DNA of 64,000 bases from Pseudomonas leptonychotis (GTDB lineage Bacteria > Pseudomonadota > Gammaproteobacteria > Pseudomonadales > Pseudomonadaceae): NCBI RefSeq assembly GCF_004920405.1, contig NZ_RFLV01000002.1, positions 62,001-126,000 on the forward strand, read 5' to 3'. Under the pieces are notes generated by a model, which did not search any database, was not told the origin of the DNA, and saw nothing but the letters and a program-made list of their open reading frames with translations. A program made the position numbers and the translations under genes. Every line of letters starts with the position of its first letter. Within the stretch, counting starts at the first letter, position 1. Below are positions 57,277 through 64,000 of the stretch, piece after piece.

Positions 57277-58104
57277 ATGCAGCGTTGGCAGCCCACGTTG
57301 CTCGACAGCCAGCTACCGGGTGGCTGGGTCGTCGCGCATTTTAAGCAGCATTTCTTGGCCGACAGTAATGGTGTGCTGTTTCCGCGCGAGTGGCTCAAGC
57401 AGCAGGATCTGCCAATTGTCGCCGAACATGGCTTGGGCCACTTTGATGGTGACGCCATCTACTTGTTGGAACTGAGCCAGCCTTTCGACATGCAGGGTTG
57501 CGCCTGGCAGAGCCTGCGCCAATTTATGCTGCAGGGCGATGCCGATACCTTCAAGTTGCTCAGCTATGCCACGCAGATTGGCACCTGGGCCAGCCAGCAC
57601 CGTTTCTGTGGCAGTTGCGGCGAGACAATGCAGCACATTCCAGGCGAGCGTGCGATGCATTGCGTGCGCTGTGAGTTGCAGCATTACCCGCGACTATCGC
57701 CCAGCATGATTGTGCTGGTAACCCGCGGTGATGAGGTGCTGTTGGCACGCTCACCGCGCTTTGTCAGCGGTGTCTACAGCACCCTGGCCGGGTTTGTGGA
57801 GGCTGGCGAGTCGGTGGAGCATTGTGTGGCGCGCGAGGTGCGTGAAGAAGTGGGGGTCGAGATTAAGAACTTGCAGTACCTGGGTAGTCAGGGCTGGCCG
57901 TTCCCACACTCATTGATGCTGGGCTTTCATGCTGAATATGACTCGGGTGATATCGTCATGCAGGCCGATGAAATCGAAGATGCGCAGTGGTTTAACGTGC
58001 ACGATTTGCCGCCATTGCCGGCGACACGTTCAATTGCACGTCACCTGATCGATGTGTACGTTGCGCGCCGTTTAGGTCATCCCGAACCAGTGCTGCCAGG
58101 CTAA
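57277..58104 (+). CDS. nudC: NAD+ diphosphatase / mRNA decapping Nudix hydrolase NudC
   Basis: 275 residues from ATG 57277 (a TTG at 57271 is an alternative). C4 zinc ribbon: [23 protein letters not shown] (in part; four Cys). Nudix box [20 protein letters not shown] then VGVEI fits GX5EX7REUXEEXGU. The NudC signature SQPWPFPxS reads SQGWPFPHS, with Gly for Pro. Hydrolyses NAD(H) and removes NAD caps from RNA. The 3' end overlaps the convergent TauE/SafE gene by 33 bases. Confidence 0.94.
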   Translation: MQRWQPTLLDSQLPGGWVVAHFKQHFLADSNGVLFPREWLKQQDLPIVAEHGLGHFDGDAIYLLELSQPFDMQGCAWQSLRQFMLQGDADTFKLLSYATQIGTWASQHRFCGSCGETMQHIPGERAMHCVRCELQHYPRLSPSMIVLVTRGDEVLLARSPRFVSGVYSTLAGFVEAGESVEHCVAREVREEVGVEIKNLQYLGSQGWPFPHSLMLGFHAEYDSGDIVMQADEIEDAQWFNVHDLPPLPATRSIARHLIDVYVARRLGHPEPVLPG

Positions 58105-58857
58105 GCGCACGGTCAACCCCAGCACCACCAGAATAAATACCGGGCGGATAAACTTCGAACCGCCCTTGATCGCCGTGCGTGCACCGAGAAACGCACCAAC
58201 CATCAGTGCCAAGCCCATGCAGATGCCCAGCAGCCAAGCCACTTGCCCGCTGATGATGAAGACGCTCAGTGCACAGATATTGCTGACGAAGTTCATGCTG
58301 CGGGCTACGCCGCTGGCGCGTACCAGGTCGAGCGGGTAGAGCAGTAAGCTGCTGACCGTCCAGAACGCGCCAGTGCCAGGGCCTGCCACACCGTCATAAA
58401 AACCCAAACTCAAACTTTGCGGCCATTGCCGACCCTTGGCGATAGGGGCGTCGGCGAGTAACGGTGCTGCTGGGGTTTTGCCAAGTAGCAAGTAAAGCCC
58501 GCAAGCAAATACCACGGCTGGCAGTAATTGGTTCAGCCAGGCAGACGGTACCCACTGTGCCATCGCGGCGCCAAGCAATGCGCCCAACGCTGTACCTATC
58601 AATGCATTGCGCCACTGGCTGGGGTCAAACAGTTTGCGCCGGTAAAAGGTGTAGCTGGCAGCTGCCGAACCGAAGGACGAACTGAGTTTGTTGGTGCCCA
58701 AGGCCAGGTGGGGCGGTAGACCAGCCGTGAGAAGTGCGGGGATGGTCAGTAAGCCGCCGCCGCCGGCAATAGCATCGATAAAGCCGGCTATAAACGCGAC
58801 GAGGACGAGAATTGCCAGCGTCGACAGCTCGACACTGAGTTCAAATGGGAAATCCAT
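58072..58857 (-). CDS. TauE/SafE (TSUP) family membrane transporter
   Basis: 261 residues, about seven or eight helices. Family repeats: [20 protein letters not shown] (N half) and [15 protein letters not shown] (C half), with [13 protein letters not shown]. Probably exports sulfite, sulfoacetate or another small organosulfur anion; substrate not deducible. Last 11 codons overlap the 3' end of nudC in antisense. Confidence 0.9.
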   Translation of the reverse strand: MDFPFELSVELSTLAILVLVAFIAGFIDAIAGGGGLLTIPALLTAGLPPHLALGTNKLSSSFGSAAASYTFYRRKLFDPSQWRNALIGTALGALLGAAMAQWVPSAWLNQLLPAVVFACGLYLLLGKTPAAPLLADAPIAKGRQWPQSLSLGFYDGVAGPGTGAFWTVSSLLLYPLDLVRASGVARSMNFVSNICALSVFIISGQVAWLLGICMGLALMVGAFLGARTAIKGGSKFIRPVFILVVLGLTVRLAWQHWFGMT

Positions 58858-59031
58858 GAGTAGTTTCCGGCAGAGTTTTTAACGTTGTGGCGCGCAAGCT
58901 TGCAGGGTATCTGACATAGGCCGCAGAGCATAAAAATAGGCCCTGCGTCTAATTGTGGTGTTCTCTTGCTGTTCGTCAGCTGGGTAGCTGCGCATAATGC
59001 CGTCAATTACAAGCAGAAGGAATGCACGGCG

Positions 59032-59679
59032 ATGCAATACGGCGGACTGGCATGGGCAACGGCATTGCTTGGGTTACTGGCGGCGTTTGTTGCCGCGCGC
59101 ATCCTGTTCAACCGGCAGTGGTTTATCGGTTGGTTGCGCGGCACCTGCGGCTTGGCGTTTCTCGCACTGGCGGCGTTGATTGGTATGTTGGCTAACGATT
59201 TGCGCAGCTACGCGCCGATTGCCGAAGGCAAGCCGTTGGCGACCTTGAGCTTTAAGGCGGATGGCCCGCTGTATCGGGTCAGCCTCCTGGAAGGTGGGCG
59301 CGAGCGCACCCTGACTATGGAGGGCGATCTCTGGCAGTTGGATGCGCGTTTTCTGCAGTGGAAGGGGCTTGCGGCGTTGATCGGTTTGCAGCCCGGTTAT
59401 CGTCTGGAAAAACTCTCAGGGCGTTTCCTCTCCATCGAACAACAGAACCTGTCGCAACACACCCGTGTCGAGCTGGCGCGCAGCCCTTATGGTATTGATC
59501 TGTGGCGCTGGCTGCGGTTGGGTCAACATGATCTGTTTATCTTTGATCCGCAGGCGCGCCGGGTAACCTACCTGCCGCTTGCCGATGAGGCGGTTTACAG
59601 CATCAATCTGACGCCTGCCGGTTTGCTGGCCGAACCGATGAATCCCGCGGCCAAGCAAGCGTTGAAAGACTGGCAGTGA
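59032..59679 (+). CDS. Membrane-anchored protein of unknown function
   Basis: 215 residues from ATG 59032 (AGAAGGA upstream); a longer reading has no ribosome site. Two N-terminal membrane segments (WATALLGLLAAFVAARILF and CGLAFLALAALIGMLAN), then about 150 soluble residues likely periplasmic and beta-rich (ATLSFKADGPLYRVSLLEGG, LWQLDARFLQWKG). Family name not recognised; homologues occupy the same place in other Pseudomonas. No motif that would indicate catalysis. Confidence 0.78.
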   Translation: MQYGGLAWATALLGLLAAFVAARILFNRQWFIGWLRGTCGLAFLALAALIGMLANDLRSYAPIAEGKPLATLSFKADGPLYRVSLLEGGRERTLTMEGDLWQLDARFLQWKGLAALIGLQPGYRLEKLSGRFLSIEQQNLSQHTRVELARSPYGIDLWRWLRLGQHDLFIFDPQARRVTYLPLADEAVYSINLTPAGLLAEPMNPAAKQALKDWQ

Positions 59680-59690
59680 AGTGCAGGCGA

Positions 59691-59720
59691 TAAAAAAGGG
59701 ACCCTAGGGTCCCTTTTTTA
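59691..59720. terminator. Bidirectional terminator
   Basis: Perfect 30-base palindrome: A6 on the left, T6 on the right, GC core GGGACCCTAGGGTCCC. It lies between the converging membrane-protein and SDR genes. Confidence 0.93.
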
Positions 59721-59740
59721 GCTGTGGCGTTTTTCAGGGC

Positions 59741-60508
59741 TCAGGAGAGGAAGCCGCCATCCACATTGAGTGCTACGCCGGTGGTGTAGCTGGATGCATC
59801 GCTGGCCAGGTACAGCACGGTGCCAGCCATCTCACTTGGATCGGCTACGCGCTTGAGTGGGATACGTTGCAGGGCGATTTTGAGGATCGCGTCGTTCTTC
59901 ACCAGCGCGGAGGCAAACTTGGTGTCAGTCAGGCCGGGCAGTAGCGCGTTGCAACGGATACCGAACTGCGCGCATTCCTTGGCAAAGACCTTGGTCATGC
60001 TGATAACTGCAGCTTTGGTGACCGAGTAAATACCTTGCATTTCGCCTGGCGAGACGCCGTTGATCGAGGCGACATTGATGATGCTGCCGCCGCCATTGGC
60101 CTTCATCAACTTGCCGCCTTCGATGGACATGAAGTAGTAGCCACGGATGTTCACATCGACGGTTTTCTGGAACGCGCCCAGGTCGGTGTCCAATACGTTG
60201 CAGAACTGCGGGTTGGTGGCGGCGTTGTTGACCAGGATGTCGAGGCGGCCGAACTGTTCTCTGATCTGCGCGAAGACGTTAGTGATCTGCTCCATTTCAC
60301 CAATATGGCAGGCCATGGCAGTTGCCTGACCACCTTCGGCAATGATGGCATCGGCGACTTTCTGGCAATCATCGATCTTGCGGCTTGAGACGATTACGTG
60401 GGCGCCTTGCTGAGCCAGCAGTTTGGCAATGGCTTCACCGATGCCACGGCTGGCACCGGAAACAAAGGCGATTTTGCCGTCAAGGTCGAACAGTTGGGTC
60501 TTGGACAT
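59741..60508 (-). CDS. Short-chain dehydrogenase/reductase
   Basis: 255 residues, classical SDR. Cofactor loop GASRGIGEAIA, NNAAT, catalytic Ser in VASINGVSPGEMQGIYSVTK with YxxxK. SSRK after beta-2 suggests NADP(H) preference. Ends DGGFLS. Co-directional with and 40 bases downstream of the phosphotransferase gene, the usual pairing with acyl-CoA metabolism genes in pseudomonads. Substrate not deducible; a 3-hydroxyacyl or alcohol substrate is plausible. Confidence 0.88.
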   Translation of the reverse strand: MSKTQLFDLDGKIAFVSGASRGIGEAIAKLLAQQGAHVIVSSRKIDDCQKVADAIIAEGGQATAMACHIGEMEQITNVFAQIREQFGRLDILVNNAATNPQFCNVLDTDLGAFQKTVDVNIRGYYFMSIEGGKLMKANGGGSIINVASINGVSPGEMQGIYSVTKAAVISMTKVFAKECAQFGIRCNALLPGLTDTKFASALVKNDAILKIALQRIPLKRVADPSEMAGTVLYLASDASSYTTGVALNVDGGFLS

Positions 60509-60548
60509 AAGCTTTTCCTTTCCTGATTTGAGAGGCCTGTTCGGCCGT

Positions 60549-61616
60549 TTACAGCTGTGACTTATTGATAACCTGCAGGCTCATTTGCTCCAGCAGCTTG
60601 TTCATGTGAATGAACTGCGCGAAGCGTTTGTCCTGGGTCTGACCATGGAAGTAGCGGTAGTAGATCTGCTGCACGATGCCGGCCAGGCGGAACAGGCCGT
60701 AGGTGTAGTAGAAGTCGATGCTCTTGATTTCGATGCCTGAACGTTCGGCGTAGTAGTCAGCGAACTGTTGACGCGTAAGCATGCCAGGGGCGTTGCTGGG
60801 CTGGCGGCGCATCAGCTGTATGGGCGCCGAGTCACCGGCTTCGATCCAATAGGCCAGGGTGTTACCCAAATCCATGAGCGGGTCGCCGATGGTGGTCAGC
60901 TCCCAGTCCAGTACGCCGATAATCTCGCTTGGATTCTGCGGATTGAGGATCACGTTATCGAAGCGGTAATCGTTGTGCACGATGCCAGGCTTGTGATGGT
61001 CAGCCGGCATCTTGTCCTTGAGCCAGGCTTTGACCGGTTCCCACAGCGGTGCGTCAGGGGTTAGCGCCTTGTCGTAACGATCACTCCAGCCGCCGATTTG
61101 TCGTTGCACATAGCCCTCAGGCTTGCCCAGATCACCCAGGCCGCAAGCTTGATAGTCGACGTTGTGCAGCTCGACCATTTTGTCGATAAAGCTTTTGCAC
61201 AGATCGCGGGTCTGCTCAGCGCTGAAATTCAGCTCGGCGGGCATCTCGGAGCGCAAGATGATCCCGTTGACCCGCTCCATGACATAGAACTCGGCACCAA
61301 TCACCGATTCGTCAGTGCAATGCGCATAAGCCTTCGGGCAGTAGGGAAAACCGGCATTGAGCTGATTAAGAATGCGGTACTCGCGGCCCATATCGTGGGC
61401 CGATTTGGCTTTGTGGCCAAATGGCGGGCGGCGCAGCACGAATTCCTTGCCGGGGTATTCAAGCAGATAGGTCAGGTTAGAAGCGCCGCCTGGGAATTGA
61501 CTGATGCGAGGCTCACCCGTCAGCTCGGGGATATGCGCCTTGAGGTACTGGTCGATGACCGCGGTGTCGAGTTCTTCGCCTTCGCGGATACGGGTGGACT
61601 GGTCAGTAAGCGCCAT
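60549..61616 (-). CDS. Aminoglycoside-phosphotransferase-fold kinase (ACAD10/11-like)
   Basis: 355 residues. N-lobe SQFPGGASNLTYLLEYPGKEFVLRRPP (in part) with the ATP lysine region, catalytic HNDYRFDNVILN and metal loop GVLDWELTTIGDPLMDLGN. The group related to the kinase domain of mammalian ACAD10/11 phosphorylates 4-hydroxyacyl-CoAs during lipid or lignin-monomer catabolism, so that role is more likely than drug resistance. First gene of a two-gene operon with the SDR. Confidence 0.88.
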   Translation of the reverse strand: MALTDQSTRIREGEELDTAVIDQYLKAHIPELTGEPRISQFPGGASNLTYLLEYPGKEFVLRRPPFGHKAKSAHDMGREYRILNQLNAGFPYCPKAYAHCTDESVIGAEFYVMERVNGIILRSEMPAELNFSAEQTRDLCKSFIDKMVELHNVDYQACGLGDLGKPEGYVQRQIGGWSDRYDKALTPDAPLWEPVKAWLKDKMPADHHKPGIVHNDYRFDNVILNPQNPSEIIGVLDWELTTIGDPLMDLGNTLAYWIEAGDSAPIQLMRRQPSNAPGMLTRQQFADYYAERSGIEIKSIDFYYTYGLFRLAGIVQQIYYRYFHGQTQDKRFAQFIHMNKLLEQMSLQVINKSQL

Positions 61617-61923
61617 GTTTATCCCTTCTGCTTATGATGGGTGCCTAAGATAATTAGCTAATCTAATGTTGTAATCCTTCGCCGACAACCACTATGGCCC
61701 TTTATAGGCAGGCGTGTTGCTGCTCAATCAAGCCGCCTGATTGGTCGCGGTGCGAGGCGCTTGTGGGGCGAAAAGATTAGCGGATTCGATTCAGTGAACC
61801 TAGGCGACGACTCGCCGAAGTAAAGCACGCGGCAGATGGCCATGGGACCGATACGCGCGGCAAAGAGGCGGGCTTGCCTGCGCATGTTTACACGCAGCCT
61901 TGCTTCTTTGATGCAAGGCTCAA
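61617..61923. other. Non-coding interval upstream of kinase gene
   Basis: No gene seen. Contains an AT-rich stretch at 61640-61675, probably the promoter of the minus-strand kinase gene, and a hairpin at 61896-61920 (8-bp arms AGCCTTGC/GCAAGGCT) beside the tsx terminator. Confidence 0.4.
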
Positions 61924-61957
61924 TAAAAAAAGGGATGGCAGTTTTGCCATCCCTTTT
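61924..61957 (-). terminator. Terminator of the permease-tsx transcript
   Basis: 13-bp arms 61928-61940 and 61945-61957, with seven A on the left giving UUUUUUU on the minus strand, about 40 bases after the tsx-like stop. Confidence 0.92.
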
Positions 61958-61998
61958 GGGTACGGATTACCGCCTACCCGGCAGCCCGCTTTAAGCGT

Positions 61999-62871
61999 TT
62001 AGAAGTGGTACTTCACCAACGCTTGCACAGCGGTTTGATCGAAACCATCGGTGCTGCCATCAATCGGCCTGATGCCGTACTTGTTGTGCCACATGTTCAG
62101 CTCGGTGCCGACATAGAGTTTGCGTCCTTCACCGAACAGCGCCTTGCCCGCATCCCATTTGATTTGGATCGAGGAACCGACCGACGTCTGGGTGCCAGCG
62201 TCCTTGGACGGCGCTCGCCAATCGATATAGCCGTCGACCACGAAGTCCTGTTCGCCAATGGCGAACGGGTACGCGCCGTTCACGGTCAGTTGGTAGGTGT
62301 GGCCGTTGCCCTTGTCTGAAGCCTTGAAGTCATGATCAAAGAAGATGTGGTTATTGACCTTCACCGCATACAGGTTGGCGTTCAGGTAAGCGAAGCCTGG
62401 AGCGTTCCAGGCGGTGCCGATGCCATAGAGGTAGTTTTCGGTGCCTGGGCCGCCGTTGCCTTTCTCATAGGTAAAGGCTGCGTATACATCCTTCAAGGGG
62501 CCTACGGACAAGTCCTGGTCAGTCAGCCAGCTGAGGCTGACGCGTGGCGAGAACTCCATGTAGTAGAAGTTGCTCTTCTTGTCGATATCGAGGTTGCCGA
62601 AGTTGCTGCCGCGTGCCTGCGCATTGTCGGCGTCGATGTAGTCGAGGAAGAAGAAGGTGTCGCCCCAGGTCCAACCACTGGCGTTCTCCAGGGTGAAGGT
62701 GGTTTGCGAACGCTGCTCTTCATCGTTGAAATTCAGGCGCTGAAAGTTGCTGCCATAGAGATAGGAGAGGCTGGTGTCTTGCCAGAGGAATGCGCCCTCG
62801 GCCATGGCCTGCTGGCCGGAGAACAGTCCGACAGAGAGGGCGATGCAGTGGGGCAGGTGCTTCAGTTTCAT
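61999..62871 (-). CDS. Tsx-like outer-membrane channel
   Basis: 290 residues with Sec signal (MKLKHLPHCIALSVGLFSGQQAMA). The mature part is an amphipathic beta-barrel rich in aromatic residues: TSLSYLYGSNFQRLNFNDEE, GDTFFFLDYIDADN, and a terminal strand ending LVKYHF (C-terminal Phe needed for outer-membrane insertion). Matches nucleoside-specific channel Tsx (12-strand barrel). Immediately downstream of an NCS2 permease on the same strand, which supports uptake of nucleobases or nucleosides across both membranes. Confidence 0.88.
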   Translation of the reverse strand: MKLKHLPHCIALSVGLFSGQQAMAEGAFLWQDTSLSYLYGSNFQRLNFNDEEQRSQTTFTLENASGWTWGDTFFFLDYIDADNAQARGSNFGNLDIDKKSNFYYMEFSPRVSLSWLTDQDLSVGPLKDVYAAFTYEKGNGGPGTENYLYGIGTAWNAPGFAYLNANLYAVKVNNHIFFDHDFKASDKGNGHTYQLTVNGAYPFAIGEQDFVVDGYIDWRAPSKDAGTQTSVGSSIQIKWDAGKALFGEGRKLYVGTELNMWHNKYGIRPIDGSTDGFDQTAVQALVKYHF

Positions 62872-62907
62872 CGGGGTTTCCTTATTATTGGACTTACAAG
62901 GGTTTCT

Positions 62908-62929
62908 GCCCTGCGGCGAGCCGCAGGGC
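62908..62929 (-). terminator. Intercistronic hairpin between permease and tsx
   Basis: 9-bp arms 62908-62916 and 62921-62929 with a tetraloop (CTCG on the minus strand). No T run. It could give partial termination or differential mRNA stability between the two genes. Confidence 0.55.
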
Positions 62930-62950
62930 CTTCAGGCAAAAGGCTATTGT

Positions 62951-64000
62951 TCAGCTGGTACGCGGCGCTGCGTTGAGTGTGTCGCGGTTGGTGCTTGGCA
63001 TAGCCGTAGCACTGTCGTTCTGCGGGTTTTGCAGCACGGTGTGCAAGTGGGCTTCGGGGTCGTAATCGTTTTCTTCCAGCTCCAGGTGTTCTTCTGGCAA
63101 AAAGATATTCAGCAAAATGGCGCTGAAAGCACCGATGGTGATAGGGGAGCCGAAGATGTTCTTCAGCGCATCCGGCATCTGTGAAAGCACTTCCGGTACG
63201 GCTGCGACGCCTAGGCCGAGGCCCAGGGATATAGCAACGATCAGCACATTGCGGCGGTGCAGGCCGGCTTCAGTCAGGATCTTGATACCGGCTACTGCCA
63301 CCGTGCCGAACATGATCAGCGTGGCGCCACCGAGCACGGGCTTGGGCATTAGCTGCAACACCGCACCTACCGCAGGAAACAAACCAAGCAGCACCAGGAT
63401 GCCGGCGATATAGAAGGCGACATGGCGGCTCGCCACGCCGGTTAACTGAATCACACCGTTGTTCTGGCTGAAGGTGGTCATCGGCAGACTGTTGAACATG
63501 GCGGCGATGGCCGAGTTGCAGCCATCGGCCAGCACCCCGGATTTGATCCGACGCATGTACAGCGGGCCTTTAACCGGCTGCTTGGAGATGATCGAGTTGG
63601 CGGTCAGGTCGCCAGCGGTTTCCAGCGGGGTAATCAGGAAGATTACGGCGATGGGCACAAACGCGACCCAGTCAAAGTTGAAGCCGTATTTGAACGGCAC
63701 CGGGATGCTGACCAAGGGCACGTCGGCCATATTGGCGAAGTCCACCTTACCGGTGTACCAGGCCACGCCGAAGCCCAAGACGAGGCCAATGATCACCGCT
63801 GATAAGCGCACCACCTGTGAGGGGAAGCGATTAAGAATAACGATGGTGGCCAGCACCAAACCGCCAAGCCCCAGGTGGTGCAGTGCACCCAGGTCAGGCG
63901 CACCGAAGCCGCCGGCTATATCGGTCATGGCGACCTTGATCAGCGACAAACCCATCAAACAGATGATGGTGCCGGTCACCACTGGGGTGATAACCCGGCG
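62951..64000 (-). CDS. NCS2 xanthine/uric acid permease (partial)
   Basis: C-terminal 349 residues; the N-terminus lies beyond the right edge and the frame is open to 64000. NCS2 signature SQNNGVIQLTGVASRHV, preceded by the acidic TM8 motif LITPLETAGDLTANS (Glu needed for purine transport) and GDGCNS-like segment LADGCNSAIAAMFNSLP. About nine helices visible, then a charged cytoplasmic tail of about 45 residues. More similar to xanthine/urate (XanQ, UapA type) than to uracil permeases. Operon with the Tsx-like porin. Confidence 0.9.
   Translation of the reverse strand, partial: RRVITPVVTGTIICLMGLSLIKVAMTDIAGGFGAPDLGALHHLGLGGLVLATIVILNRFPSQVVRLSAVIIGLVLGFGVAWYTGKVDFANMADVPLVSIPVPFKYGFNFDWVAFVPIAVIFLITPLETAGDLTANSIISKQPVKGPLYMRRIKSGVLADGCNSAIAAMFNSLPMTTFSQNNGVIQLTGVASRHVAFYIAGILVLLGLFPAVGAVLQLMPKPVLGGATLIMFGTVAVAGIKILTEAGLHRRNVLIVAISLGLGLGVAAVPEVLSQMPDALKNIFGSPITIGAFSAILLNIFLPEEHLELEENDYDPEAHLHTVLQNPQNDSATAMPSTNRDTLNAAPRTS

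Noticed and set aside
60549..61616. Aminoglycoside resistance gene
   Set aside because: The APH-fold motifs are those of the ACAD10/11-related kinases usually placed beside SDR and acyl-CoA genes, so drug resistance is not supported.

Overview
This is a 64 kb stretch of a Pseudomonas-type gammaproteobacterial chromosome. The evidence is the core gene order acnB - DUF1289 - usp - miaE - lpxH/ppiB - glnS - cysS ... folD - tRNA cluster - tig - clpP - clpX - lon - hupB - ppiD - fabI - npp transporter - HDOD - mltD - gloB - rnhA - dnaQ - ldcA - dienoyl-CoA isomerase - fimL - nudC. From memory this closely follows the P. aeruginosa block around PA1785-PA1829. Codon use is moderately GC-rich throughout, and I see no phage, plasmid, IS, CRISPR or toxin-antitoxin module.

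Region 1 (1-7660): nitrogen assimilation. An ABC nitrate importer (nrtA-nrtB-nrtD, minus strand, running off the left edge) and the two-gene nitrate sensor/antiterminator operon nasS-nasT lie either side of a small unknown gene, a small lipoprotein and the aminotransferase alaC. Both nrtA and nasS have a sigma-54 promoter (GG-N10-GC). Each is followed by an untranslated leader carrying two hexaloop hairpins of the ANTAR-binding type, the second overlapping the 5' arm of an intrinsic terminator. This is the architecture expected for NasT-mediated antitermination, and it implies that nasST controls itself as well as nrt.

Region 2 (7660-18170): housekeeping genes (acnB, a universal stress protein, miaE, lpxH, ppiB, glnS, cysS). 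Two intergenic elements with terminal inverted repeats stand out: 139 bp upstream of acnB and 142 bp upstream of glnS.

Region 3 (18184-27460): an accessory block between cysS and folD. It holds a deacetylase lipoprotein, an AcoR-like sigma-54 activator, and a divergent six-gene ABC operon resembling the rhizobial glycerol importer (two ATPases, two permeases, a DUF2160 membrane protein and a 580-residue binding protein). The divergent intergenic region holds five TGTTCA repeats, an IHF consensus and a sigma-54 promoter in the right order.

Region 4 (27478-38390): folD, tRNA-Arg/His/Leu, then the proteostasis series tig-clpP-clpX-lon-hupB-ppiD, and convergent fabI. lon has a heat-shock-type promoter and hupB a near-consensus sigma-70 promoter.

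Region 5 (38421-64000): the five-gene peptide/nucleoside-peptide importer npp (yej-like) leading into fabI; cell-wall, detoxification and replication-associated genes; the lysine decarboxylase ldcA; a fatty-acid-related set (dienoyl-CoA isomerase, SDR, phosphotransferase); the type IV pilus regulator fimL; and a Tsx-like porin with an NCS2 purine/pyrimidine permease cut by the right edge. The most interesting signals are regulatory rather than a new protein system: the paired NasT leaders and the sigma-54-controlled transporter.
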